From NCBI RefSeq assembly GCF_932526225.1, contig NC_064040.1, positions 15,248,494 through 15,312,493 on the forward strand: a stretch of 64,000 bases of DNA. Direction: 5' to 3'. Source of the stretch: Nematostella vectensis (taxonomy: Eukaryota > Cnidaria > Anthozoa > Actiniaria > Edwardsiidae). The notes beneath the pieces are model-generated. The model did not search any database and was not told the origin of the DNA. It worked only from the letters and a program-made list of their open reading frames with translations. How positions within the stretch are numbered: position 1 is the stretch's first letter; each line of letters starts with the position of its first letter. This document shows, piece by piece, positions 24,355-36,800 of this stretch. Both the position numbers and the translations under genes were made by a program.

Positions 24355-26110
24355 TTGGTAATAACAATAACTTTATTCCAATAAATACCAATACAGGTAT
24401 ATTAGGATAATATACAAAGTAGGTTGGCTTATATGCCTATCCTTTATTCATAATATTTAATTACATCATCACAAAATTTCAGGACTAGGCTCGTAATGGA
24501 GTCATCTGTTAAGCTCATAATATACAAAAAAAGGTCTTTTGGCCTTAACAGTTTGAAAGAGTTATTGATTGCAAATAGATCATTAAAAAATACTCGACGT
24601 ATATCATTGACATAGTCGCATTCCATTAAGGTATGGTACTAATCCCCAACCTTATTTTTTTCACATTTTTCACAAATCCTTAATTCATAAGGTAAATTTT
24701 TTATAGCGGCCTGTTTCAAATGCTAGTTTGTGTGCCGAGACACGCAATCTAGTCATAGATTGTCGGCGTCTAACATTAGCTTCTGACAAGAGAGCATAAG
24801 ATAAGAGAGGGACACTTTGGTATTACCACAGGTCCCCCAAGCTAATATGTTGTATTTTACGTGTCTCATTCACTGTAAATATATTTTGCGTTTCAATAAA
24901 AAACAAATTGGGACGAAAATTATAATAAAATACCTTCAAACTTTTCTAACCAGTTTATGGAGTTGTTATTAAAATTCCTCTGAAGTTTCCATCCATTTGG
25001 GGCAATAAAGGGCGATTGAAGTTCCCCCATACTAAGAGAAGAGAAAGGTAGCACTCTAATGATGCCGATCGGCGAAACGGGTGGTAGAAAATCGCTTCTA
25101 GAAATCTGGAAATTCGAAATTTTGCCAAAATACATGCAAACAATATTATACCGATACTTTACACTGCCACACAGAAATTTTGAATCCATTTGAGCAACTC
25201 TTTGCGTACCTAAAACGCCATTCTTTAACCGCCTTGCTGAATCAGGTATGCTTGACGCGAACCCATGGGATGGATAGTTCAACCGTCGTAACAAAACAGC
25301 CCGTCTACATCCCCCTTCCCCTAAAAAGCAACAACCAGCTACGAATATTCTCTCGTGAACTTCAACACAAGAAAACATGTAGCTTATAAACAAGATTAAA
25401 TGCAGTTCTCGACAAATGAAGCTGAATTTTTATTTCTCTTCCTCGAAATCCACGAAGTTCACTTATGCTCTCTTGCTTCTGATAAATATTTTTCTAGTTT
25501 TTAATTTGTCTTGATCTTGCAAAGGTGCGTAGCTTTCCACTATTTCGATTTAACTGTGCCTGGGTTTTCCAAAACGTTGCATAACTTTTATATAGTACTT
25601 TCTTAATATATTTTCCTAGGGTATGAATTTGTTGGCCTTCAATATCTATTTCCTGTAGTGTCTTTAAATCACACCAAGCAAATAGGGAATTGATAAACCT
25701 TACAGGGACATTAGATTTGAAGATAGGCTGATCTTCGCCGTTTTTCCCACTAAGGTGTTTTCATATATCCTACTTTTTATTCGGCACCAATATTTTGCCA
25801 CCAGGGGAGAAATTTGTACTATTAGTGGGGCTTTTCCCAGTTCTCCATATATAGTTAAATTTGTAGTTTTTGAGTGGACTCCTAGTATACGCTTGAAAAA
25901 CTTCAGTTGTAGTTTTTCGAAATCATTGGATACTTTGAAAAATTTAGTCTAAAAAATTTCATACGATGAAGCCCTTCCTCTAAAAGGCATGTACCCCAAA
26001 TTTCACAACCGTACAGTAATACTGGTACAACGAGTGACGAAAACAATTTCAACAGTACATGTATTGACACATTTTCAACATTTGCTGACAGACGGTTTAA
26101 AATATAGTGG
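24355..26110 (-). mobile_element. Decayed non-LTR retrotransposon (LINE) ORF2 3' part
   Basis: Read on the minus strand with several frame breaks, the order is: VLLYGCEIWGTCLLEEGLH (about 26030-25970), FEKLQLKFFKRILGVHSKTT with NLTIYGELGKAPL (about 25920-25790), GKLRTFARSRQIKN (about 25545-25500), RRRQSMTRLRVSAHKLAFET (about 24780-24715), then ICEKCEKNKVGD, an in-frame stop, YHTLMECDYVNDIRR (C-C-H-C terminal motif, about 24690-24595) and the end CDDVIKYYE at 24444. This is the usual order after the reverse transcriptase domain of a LINE ORF2. The RT and endonuclease domains are absent, as in a 5'-truncated copy. About 0.6 kb at 24,810-25,430 breaks the protein and looks like an insertion. Confidence 0.8.
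24810..25430. other. Insertion of unknown type inside the LINE remnant
   Basis: This segment separates two adjacent parts of the LINE protein. It holds a 157-aa minus-strand ORF (25393-24920) with no motif I recognise, and no clear terminal repeats. Confidence 0.4.
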
Positions 26111-26509
26111 TATACACGTGTGGCTTTGTTGTTTGGTTGACATCTCGATATCTCGATCTACGTCACAAATGATTGGACCCGGGCCTTTCAGTTCACGGCC
26201 TTTTTTCCGAAGGTTGACCAAAATACCTCAATATTACAGATTTGAGTTATTCGCGCGAACGCGTGTTTTATAGGGTCCATACGAACCACATACCATTTGG
26301 AAGATGAAAATAAAAAGAATTGACAAAGTCTTTCAACTCTGAAAGGTTATATGGACTTTAAGAACTTGGTTGGCGGTTGCATGATTTCTATGAAGTCCCC
26401 CTGTTCCCCATCTCGGCAATGGAAAGGGTTTTCATCGTCATGTTTTTAATGTCACCATTTTTTATCATTGATTGATAATAAACTTATTCTGACTGAGGGC
26501 CAGGGACAA

Positions 26510-27325
26510 AACCGGTCTTCAAGTACTTGCCCCCACCCCCCCCCCCCCCCGAATTCGTTATAGAAAGAATGTAATTTTGATGTATTTTGTTATTGAAAAT
26601 TATCCCCCCTCCCTCCCTGTCATAAGGAACTGATTAGGAACAGATTAGGGACAAACTAGGAGCAAAGAAGCTTTAGAAACCAGGATCATCGCCCCCCCCC
26701 CCATAACAAGCCAAAGGTTTTTAAACGGGGAGAGGGCTAAGAAAAGTACAGTATATGTAGCGGCGTAGCCAGGATTTTTAAAAGGAGAGGCCTAAAAGGC
26801 CCTTTCAAGGCATTTTCTCCTTAATTTTAGCTAATGCCAATTCAATTCATTTATTTTATTTGGCACCTTTTTATCTTTGATTCACGGGCGTTACTCCAAA
26901 TACATTCATGTTGAAAAAAAAATTGGTTTTCAATTCATATTCCTATTTACAATAAATTCTATATTATCTTACTTTGTAATTCTCATTACATAGAACTTTC
27001 CCTAATTTTTGTTGCTTCCCAAACAAATTGAGCTATTTTTTTTGGTTGCACTCTCCTGTTTCAAACTTATCACCTTCAAAAATGCTATGGCAGGAGGCAT
27101 TGCTTTTAGATTCTGTTTTGGTTGCGGATTGAAAAACCCTATACATTTGTTCCCTCAATTCATTATCGTCCTTATGTTTCGATAGCTAGTTTGTGGTTGC
27201 TTAGTCTAAGCTTTGTTAGCGCAATTCTGTGATTAACATTTTTAACTTGTATTTTGACTTGGCCAGAAGGTGGGGGGGGGGGGGGGTGGGGCTCTGGGCC
27301 ACCCCCTGCCCACGCCCCTGATATG
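26510..27325. mobile_element. Dispersed-repeat and poly(C)/poly(G) rich region
   Basis: GGCGTAGCCAGGATTTTTAA and CCCTTTCAAGGCATTTTCTCC at 26762-26822 are the reverse complement of the right end of the element at 13157-13318. Poly(C) runs lie at about 26527-26550 and 26692-26702, and a poly(G) run at about 27271-27287. It ends with CCACGCCCCTGATATG near 27310-27325. The boundaries of individual elements are unclear. Confidence 0.5.
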
Positions 27326-27671
27326 ATTATCGTTTTAGTAAGAAACGACCCACTCTATGGCGGCGGGAGGACGTGTATGCAAGCGATTAGAGACACGTCT
27401 CATTTGTAAGTTGTAATTTTGATTATCAAAAACAATGGGGTTCAATGCTTGAGTAACTACAAAACAACGTGATAGAAAAAGACCAATTCCCAAAACAACG
27501 TTTTTTGGATAATGGTGTATATGCATGGCAGGTTTATTTTTGAACGGTTTACCTGTGGTGTGCGCGACAAAAACTGGGTCCTGTTGCCCGCCAAACTTGA
27601 TTCCAAAATGGCGGCGAAAGAATGTTTTTCGCAAGAACACCACTGTTTTTTTTAGATAAAAGGGAATTACC

Positions 27672-27842
27672 ATGGATAAAATGTCAGTAAAGCCTGCCCG
27701 GTTTGTCCCTTTTGTCCCCTATGGACGGGATTATTACAGAGCACACCCATTTGGAGAAAAAGAGGAAAATAGCCACAATGATTTGGCAGAGGGTTCCCAA
27801 CACCATCTCTCGACTTCGGAGACAGAAAAGAGAAAATTCCAG
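27672..27842 (+). CDS. ANAPC1: ANAPC1 exon 1
   Basis: MDKMSVKPARFVPFVPYGRD onward, 57 codons, donor CAG|GTCAGA. A second in-frame ATG at 27681 is the alternative start. Confidence 0.88.
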
Positions 27843-30800
27843 GTCAGAAAATGATATCTAATAGAACTTATGTTAACTTCTAGTTCTAAACTGCTGATTT
27901 TTTAAATATATCTTTTGAATTTCTCTCTTCTCTGATTTTTGTCACAGTCTGAAAAATGGAAGATTTATAGCAGTAGCAGAAATGATGGACTGGGTGGCGA
28001 TGTATGTGAAGAAGAGGTATATCCATTCATGGACAACGTGTAACACCAATAAACCTCATATCATGTACCCCATGGTCTCTTATCAATGTTAAGAAATGAG
28101 TCATATATTTTACATAATATATTATCTACCAACCCTGATAATTCCAAAACTGCCTCAAAACCAAGAGATTGTGAGATGTATATTGGATAAGAACTCTACC
28201 CAGGCTATATTGTTAGATAATTTATGGCTGTTTTGTCTGCTTTCACGCTCAAATTAGAGGAACAACAAATATCTGAAAAAAATTCTTTATTGTTTTGGTA
28301 AGGCATCCATTACATTTGAGCATAGTCAGTAGAGGGAGATTGGGGCTTTGCCATAAGTTTAGGCAATATGCTCTTTGGATATGTTAAAAAATGGTAAAGC
28401 AATGCCACTTTTTTGGTCTACTGTAGTATGAATTATGATGTTATAAGTTTACTTTACCTCGTAGCTGTATGTCCGGGGTAACACAGTCGTATGGAGTCAG
28501 GGAGCGGCCCAGGATTCTTGGGTTCCTGTCAAGACATTTACTGTTAACTCTGAGGTGGTTGAAGCCATATGGTGCAAGTTCTCTCTGCCATCAGCGGATA
28601 AAGAAGAGAAAGGTTTGTTTTCTATAGGGAAGAACCATCCTTAATTGAAGGCGCCACTTTCACTCGATCACTATTGAGTCCAATCTCTATGAAGTCCTTT
28701 TATCTCTATTATAGCAACCAGATAATCTATTTATCGGATTAAAGCATTCTTTGGTGTCAATTTTGCCAAGAAATAGAATCAATGATGACAAAACAATGCT
28801 TCTATTCAATTTTCTACCTACTGTATGTAGACACCACCTGACAGATCTTCCTGAAGAACATATAGAATTTTCAAGTCCTTGACTCCGGTGCCAAGGGCGG
28901 TAAAGTACCCATGTATAAAAATTTTTGTGGATGTACAGACATAAGGCCATAGGTATCTTATACATCTAGACACCTATCTTGACCGCTATGCTCCTTGCGA
29001 TAGCCATTCTTTATGGATTCTACAATTTGATGAATGATGTTTTTTAGAACTCCAAAAGTGTCTGTGTGTATTTGAAAAGGAGTATCTGAATGTGTTTGGT
29101 GAAGACGGTCTTACGCACGTTGCTTCACTTCCCTTCTTGGTAAGAATCAAATCCTAGAGAGGTCCTGGAGTAGTTGTAAGGTATTTTTGGTGGAGGCAAA
29201 GGCAGAAGTGCTTTATATCTTGTTTTCTATTCAAAACTGCACACAAAAAGAAATAATATTTTTAGTATATTATGCATACTGTAGAGTATAATAACTCCTT
29301 TGCAACCATCATGGAGAAAGTAAAAGGTTGCATTAAAAAAACTGTTGCTCATGTTTGGATCACAGTTAAAAGCTCACAGTCTTTTGACTTGAATTTTGTG
29401 TCTGACAATTGATGTTGACCGTACAGTATGATAACTCCTTCGCAACCATCATGGAGAAAGTAAAAGGTTACATTAAAAAAAACTGTTGCTCATGTTTGGA
29501 TCACAGTTAAAAGCTCACAGTCTTTTGACTTGAATTTTGTGTCTGACAATTGATGTTCTTGTTCCTGTGGTTCTTCTATTTATGGATAAGGTTGAAGGAC
29601 TCATCTCTTGAGCCTTCACATATGTAGTATACACCACTGTCTATATACACCACCACACAGTCATAGCAAGAAAACTCAGGCCTCAAGCCCATAGCCAGGA
29701 TTTTGAGCAGGGGTGGGGGTTCATATACCCATTTAGCGGACCATTTTCTCTTAGGTAGCTCACCCTAACTTTTTCTTCTTCTGAACCCCCCCCCCCCCCC
29801 CCCCCCACTGGCTACTGGCCTGGCACTATAACCTTTACTACACATATTTACTGTGGATGGAATGAATGTACAGTAGAACCACAATAACCCCTCTGGCCAT
29901 AACTACCTTTAGTAATGATATGCCTATGCCACAATGCCTTAAATACTCGAGGACACTTGATTTAGACTTTCATTTTTATACGTCCTATCACTTTGTCACT
30001 TCAAGGCAAACACAAAGATCCATCAGCAGTTTTTATTGCTAGTATCATCATTGACTATGTTGGTGTTGTTGTCCAAGGTGAATAATGTTTGGGCCATTCC
30101 TGGAGGGCTTATGCTTGAAAGAGCTGTCACACCAAGTGAACTTGCTGGACAAAAAAGGTAGGAAAGTAAGGAAGGCCTATAGTGGGGTTGTTTGGGAGGG
30201 TTAAACCCAGTTTTCTTGCTGGACACAAGGTAGAAAATGAAAAAAAGGGCCTTCTAGACAGATAGAGTGGGAGAGGTACATCAGGTTGTGATTATTATTA
30301 TTATTTTCAAGGTGTATGTGTTCATGTGCCTTAGGGCTCTGAACAGCAATGTTCAGTTAACCCACATCAATCACAGTTATCTGGCCCAACCAGGTCGGTT
30401 AACAAGGGGAATGAATGAGGGTAGAGCAAATGTTAAGAGTACATGTTTTTATTCTGATTTATTTACCATGGGAATAGAACCACATTTCTGTAGGCCTGAT
30501 ACAAACCTCTTGGCATTAAAGAGCCTGCCTGATCTTGGATCAATAAATCAAAACATCCAATTAGTCAAGATTTTGAACTAGAATATTTGGATCGGATTCA
30601 CCAGTATTTATTGTGCATGATGTTGGTACCCACTCAAAAACACGCCAATTTCTGCCCAAAATTCTGGAATAATTATGCTTTCAAATCTTTTTATTGAAAA
30701 GCAATATGTTAAGGCTGTTAGACAATATCATTCCAATAGATTGAAAGATAATTTTTGCTTTTGGCTGACATAGTTTTTGTTTAAGTTTTTGTTTTTGTTT

Positions 30801-33800
30801 AAATTAAGCAAAAAGGACGCGTAACATCACGCCATTTGCCTTACGAATTGGAAATAATATTCTTTATTGATGTTTTATTTAAAAGTCTATAACATATATT
30901 GGATTGACATTGCCCAAATATTTCGTTTTTTTGTGTGTAATATTTTTGTTTCCAATAATAATTCAAGTTATTGCCGATTTGTTTAGGCCTGACCATTTGT
31001 CCCCCTCTAATGAACACTTTGCAAGAACTAGAGTTGTATTTTCTTATGTCATGTCATCATGTACAAAAGAAAGCAACATACGTTTGACTACAACTGTCAA
31101 TAAAATGCAGTCATTTGATGGTCTTTTTTATAATAACTGATTTAGCCAGGCCAGACCATTTGCCCCCCTCACATTTTCATCAAGACAACTGTTTTTTTCT
31201 GGTGAAAGTGTCCACTACTGGCCCGCTAGCATCCTCTCTTGAGAAACTATATGCCCGCTAAACCGAACTTTAAAGAAGGCCCGCTAGCCTCCTTTTCAAA
31301 GGTAGGCCCACGACTTGCCTGCTTGCGGGCCTCTTAAGACATGCCCGCTTAACGCCCGCTAGCTTGCCTCGACAAACGCCATCTACTTGTTGGTCAGTAC
31401 GCAGCTCTTACAAGCTGCAATTTGATTGGGCAAATGAACAATATCCGCACCTCGTCACAAAGAACGAGAAGAATAGGGACAAAAGAACTCCTTTGTAGAA
31501 CAAATATAATAGGAGACAAAGCAGCTGCGTACTTACTCCTACTTGTCTGTTAGCATGAATTTTTTAATAAGGTGATAGGAAAGACAGCAAAACTTTGTTT
31601 GTGCTGGGAAAAACTGGACTAGGGCTAGCCGGGCCCTTTCAGTGACTACTGGGCGGGCAAAACTGCAACACATTTTTTTAGTCAACAACATTACTTACTA
31701 AAGTAAATGCATAACAAGAATGGTAGTGGGTGTCAAACGGACAGTAAAGGGCCTTGTGGATGGCAGCGGATCTTATGGGAGCTAGCTGGCATTGAAAAGG
31801 CAGTAGCAGGCTTTCTGGACGCAAGCAGGCATTAAGCCGAAAACAATGGGCCTTATGTTTGCTAGCGGGCATTGAGCGGACTTCAGCATTACTTGAGCAT
31901 AAACACCAGCCGGGCCTTTACAAGACTCAAGGGGGCTTAAAGAGACATCAGTGAGGGAAAGGCAGGCTAGAGGGCCTCAAGGTCTGGTTGACAAGTGGGC
32001 TTATTGCACGGTAGCAGGTATAAAAACGGACGCAACGGTGTAAAATCTATTTTTGTTTGCCAGTGGGTGCCAACATCATGCAAATAGCCAACACCAAACT
32101 TTTTCCAGTGTAATTAAAATTCTTCAGGGAAAATTGTAGACTTACTGTAAATCCATAAATGGATGCAAAAAAGGATTGGGTTCTCCACCAACTTGTCTGT
32201 TATGTGTTTCTGCAGGGAGGTGCCAACTCTCTTCAGCCTGCTTCACCCTCTAGATGAACCAAGACCCGTGACCTCCCATGCCCATGGTAACGACCTCATT
32301 AAGTACTTCATTATCTGTCATTGTATTATATACAAACACCATTTTTAACACCCTACAGTACATCTTAAAGGAACCAATATGAATATATAATTAAATTTTT
32401 ATTTTGAATTAGTACAGTAGTATGGGCTTTTTTTCCTAAACAATAAAAAGTAAATATTATACCAGGAAATGTTTCTGGATTAGATAGTGCGCAGTACTTT
32501 TCAAAAGAAGCTTTCACAGTTCACCCACCTAAAAGGGATGACTTAAAAGCATTTTGATGCTTAAAAATAAAAGATTTTTATGGTTATTCAGTTAGTAATT
32601 ATTATTCCTTTTTCCTGACAAATTTTGACAAATATAATGTGTTTTCCTGATTCCCAGATAAAGTGTCCTACATCTGTGATCCTACTCTAAACGTGTTGTA
32701 TGCGACAGAGAAGCCCCCAGTAGTCATGATGTATGATTCTTTGCTTGGCCTTCACTCTCTCTGGCTACTTAGCGATGCTGTGCAGGAGGTGAGTCACTAC
32801 AGTATACAGCAACACATAGCACCAGTAGTGCTGGGATGGGCTAGAGACGACTGGAGATCATGATGTTTGCATTTCCAACCAACCATTGGTGATGCAGTTA
32901 TTGAATGGTGGTTGTTAATCCCTTAGTGATGGGCATGTTTTGTCTTAGTTGTTGCAGCTTGCCCTGAACTTTGAGTCTCAGTTAGCGATGTAACTGCTTT
33001 GTTTGCCTAAGTATACCACATGTACGTAGGTTAAACCATTCCTTTGTCAATTAGTAGCCATACTTTTTGGCATTCAAGCTAAAGGGTCACAAAGATAGTG
33101 GCTCCATAATTTATACATAAAGAAACTTTTCTCAGAAAAGTGTCAACTTCACCAGCTTTAAACCCAGCCTTATGTACTTGATAGTTTACTTTCTACTATA
33201 GAAATTCTTTTGTGTGTTGTTCTGTAACCCTTCAATGATATAAACAGAACCTTATGAAAAATAGAGCCCCATTCAAAGCAGGTTTTCAGAGGTGCACTTC
33301 TGCACCTCTGTTAGAATCTTGTGAATAAATAAATAAATGCTACCCAGATTGTTTTCCTTGTAGGATGTTCCACAGTCTCCTCGCACACCACAGCTTTACC
33401 CAGATCAAAGTTTGTCACAACAACATCACACACCTTCATTCTCCGCCTCTGTCTTCTCACGATTATCACTAGCCACTCCTACTCACTCCCCGTTACGCCT
33501 GTACACCCCTTCTCCTGCTGGAAGGTCCCAATTACAGTCTCCTGTTCCACTTCGCTTGATGTCTCCAGCGCTAGGACAGGTTCCTGCTACCAATACAAGG
33601 TCGCCATTTCTTGGTGAGTCACCTTTTGTCATGTGATCTTTAGCACCATGATCTCTGCACCATTATCATCATAATCATTGTTATTGTTGCCATCATAATC
33701 ATCAATAATGCACCATTATAATCATAATTATTATCATGGTTTCCATCAATATCATCAGTGATGCACCATTATCATCATATAATCATTGTTATTGTTGCCA

Positions 33801-36800
33801 TTATAACCATCAATGATGCACCATTATCATCATAATCATTGTTGCCATTGATACTGTATCATCAGCATTATCACCAATGTTATCCCCATGCCCATAGCCT
33901 AGTGGTTATAGAAGTCAGGGTACTCAGACAAACCCCCCACACTCAAATCGGAGGTTCCCACATGAAAGAAAAAAAATATCACTGCAATCAATAAGAGAAG
34001 ATACACAGAAAAAATGATGGCCCCCCTGTTCAATAATGATGTATACAGACTTGCAGTTCCATCAATGACAACATTTCAACAACAAAGTTTACATGAAATT
34101 CTGGTTTGTTTATTCTTATCTTTATATAGAATCCCCACTTATGATGAATGCCCGTTCTCCTGCTGTGTTCCGCTCTCCCCCTGGTGGAGGGGCTAGAGAT
34201 GAGTCCTATCTTGAGGGCTTTGAGCCGTTAGCCCCTGAGATCTGCCTCAGACATACATGGCAAGAGGCTCCAACAGCTGTAAGGTAGGTATGGAACATAC
34301 AAAACAATAAAGCACCTGAAGTGTCGACAACAGCAAATAATGTCAGAAACGGAATTGGAAGGAGCTTGGCTAATTTGAATTCGCAATACCTTTAGATCCC
34401 CTTTAATTGAAAATTGAATACAACCACTTTTTGCTATTTTGTTTCAGGTCCCTCCTTTATATACTATACATTCCCTACCCATATTGGTGAATGAAAATTT
34501 TCACATCCAGCACCGTTGTGAATGATAAATGGCTTCTTATTGTCCTTCTTTAAGGGGAGTATGTTTAGACATGGTACCGATTCAAATGTGTACAGGAGAT
34601 GTTAAGGACATCTCAGTACAAGGCCTAAGGGACTTTAAAAAAACTTGTTAGGGCAAGATATAATGGTCATTGAGAAAATTTTGGGGGCACAGCCACACCC
34701 CTACTGGTCATCACCTTATGGTTTTAGGGAAGAAATGGGCACGACCCCTTGCCCCTCAACACTACTCAGTATGTTACTGATGTACCACACTTTCTTTGTT
34801 CCCAGACATGGAGCCAAAGGCAAAGCCAGTAAAGTGTTACTGACTTCTGACATGTTTGGTAACATCTATGTGTGTTATTTGGTGAAGCATACCAACAGAC
34901 TAAGGTTGGTTACCACTTGGGCCTCTTCTGGCAATAAGGACCTGGACAATATCACTGGGAATATTCAAATCCTCATCTTTGACCAGCTGTGAAAGTACTT
35001 CTGGGTTGACAATTGATAGAAAATTAGATTTTTTAATAGTCCTTTGAGGTTGAAAAAATTTGATATTGTCTGTTCTTACTAAAAACCAAGATAATTTTAG
35101 TATCATAGTGAGTTTCATATAAACCGGTAATTGAGTCACTCACAATTGGATAAAAACTGCAGTTCATGTTGTGCAATAAAATTGCTATTGTGAACAGGAG
35201 TTTACAGAATACCACATTTTCTCTTTTGTGTTTACAGACTACTGAAGTTGCTGTCTAATGAGGACAGCAAACAGCTTATTGTTGTACCTGCCGAGGACAT
35301 CCCAGCTAAGGATGTTGTTGAAATCAAGGTATTTTGACATTAACATACAAATTGTATGCTACTGTAATCTTTGCAAACATTATTGATAGGTTTATAAACA
35401 GGTTATAATTATCATCAATCATTTTATCCCTATCAATACATATCTGAAAGCAAAAAAAGCGCTTGGTTTTTAGTGAATATTTGATTGCTACACCTCTTTT
35501 AGGGACTGCTGTATGTTTGTCAAAAATTGCTAGGGTTTTATTGTTTTATATGATTTATTGATGAACTGGGTGCAGACATTGTTGATGCCACCAACTGCTT
35601 CTTCTGATAGGAGCTCAACATGATGCTTGTGCTGGGAATGGATTCATCTCTAATCCTGTATAGTGGACAAATAAAGGTACAGTATACCTGTTACTCAACT
35701 GCTTATGTGACAATGAAACATGGGTTTAGCTCAAGCCAGTACAAAAATACCCTGTGCAGCCTACTGTGGTCACCTTGCCAGTTGGTGAGATGACAAGTGT
35801 CCTGCCTGGCGACAGGCTTGACAAAAGACTGCAAAGCTTCAAAAAAGTGCCGTTAAGAATTCTGTGCAACTCCATGCTGCGTCATACCCGCCAATAAGTG
35901 GAAAACTGACGTTAATGGATAATGACTGTGTGAGGCCAATAAAGATGTGAAAAACCTATTAACTGATTGCCATCAATGTCGATAGTCAATCAGTGTGGCG
36001 AAGAAACGCTAAGCGCACATCGGAGCAATTTTTGCAATGCCAATGTTTAAGAAAAAACATTATTCTGATGGCCACAGTGTCACACTATAGGAGTAGGTCG
36101 TAAAACGTGACTTTGCTGCTGTTGTGACTTATGGATGCTAACAGCAAATCCCACTTTCGCTTGCAGGCATGTGTTGTGCATCTACCAAACATTGCAGGGA
36201 TGGCATCAGTCGCTACCACTGATCCTATAATTGATGAGGTATGATTTTCTTGCAATCATGAAATCATTCGAACAGTTTTTGGGATATTAAGAGAAATGAT
36301 GCAATAAGGAGAGTAGAAATTTAAAATGTAAGTTTATTGTCATCATAAAAGGGTAACCTTATTTGTCAATTCCGTTACCTTAAGAGTAAACCTGAGTGTA
36401 AGAATAAGTTAATTGTCAATCTCGTTGCCTTCAGGTATTATTTTAAAATTATCTCCTCATGTAATAGTGCAGGGATCGCAGCACTTTCCTGGTCAGACAG
36501 ATACCTTTAACACTTCTCAAGTTTATATTATAGCCTTTCATTTATATGTGTTACCTTCAGGTTATGCTACTATCACCTCCTGCAACTGATCGCAGCAAAA
36601 AGCCAGCCAATATTCAAGGTATGGGCTACATAATGGCAAGCAAGTTTGTCTTAAAGAAGAGGTTTCTTATAAGCTGTTGTATTTTTATTAAAGCCAGTAG
36701 CAGCAGTGATCCAGGCTTTGAGGTAGACGCATTACAGGACCCTGTTCCTTTTGGCTGTAATCTGGTAAGTAGGTGGTAGCATACTAGGGGGGATTTGATA

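Larger units (their letters stand above)
28613..36166. other. ANAPC1 introns 3-12, remaining sequence
   Basis: Apart from the repeats listed separately, the introns longer than 300 bp here (28613-29047, 29140-30077, 30158-32215, 32287-32657, 32789-33363, 33614-34129, 34284-34805, 34905-35237, 35677-36166) hold AT-rich sequence with no further gene that I can support. Confidence 0.5.

Noticed and set aside
27335-27673. 112-aa minus-strand ORF over the ANAPC1 start
   Set aside because: No recognisable motif. It overlaps the ANAPC1 upstream region and the start codon on the other strand and has no splice or start support.
31141-31400. Possible zinc-finger or RNA structure in the GCCCGCTAGC cluster
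   Set aside because: No open frame and no tRNA- or rRNA-like fold that I can support; treated as a degenerate repeat.
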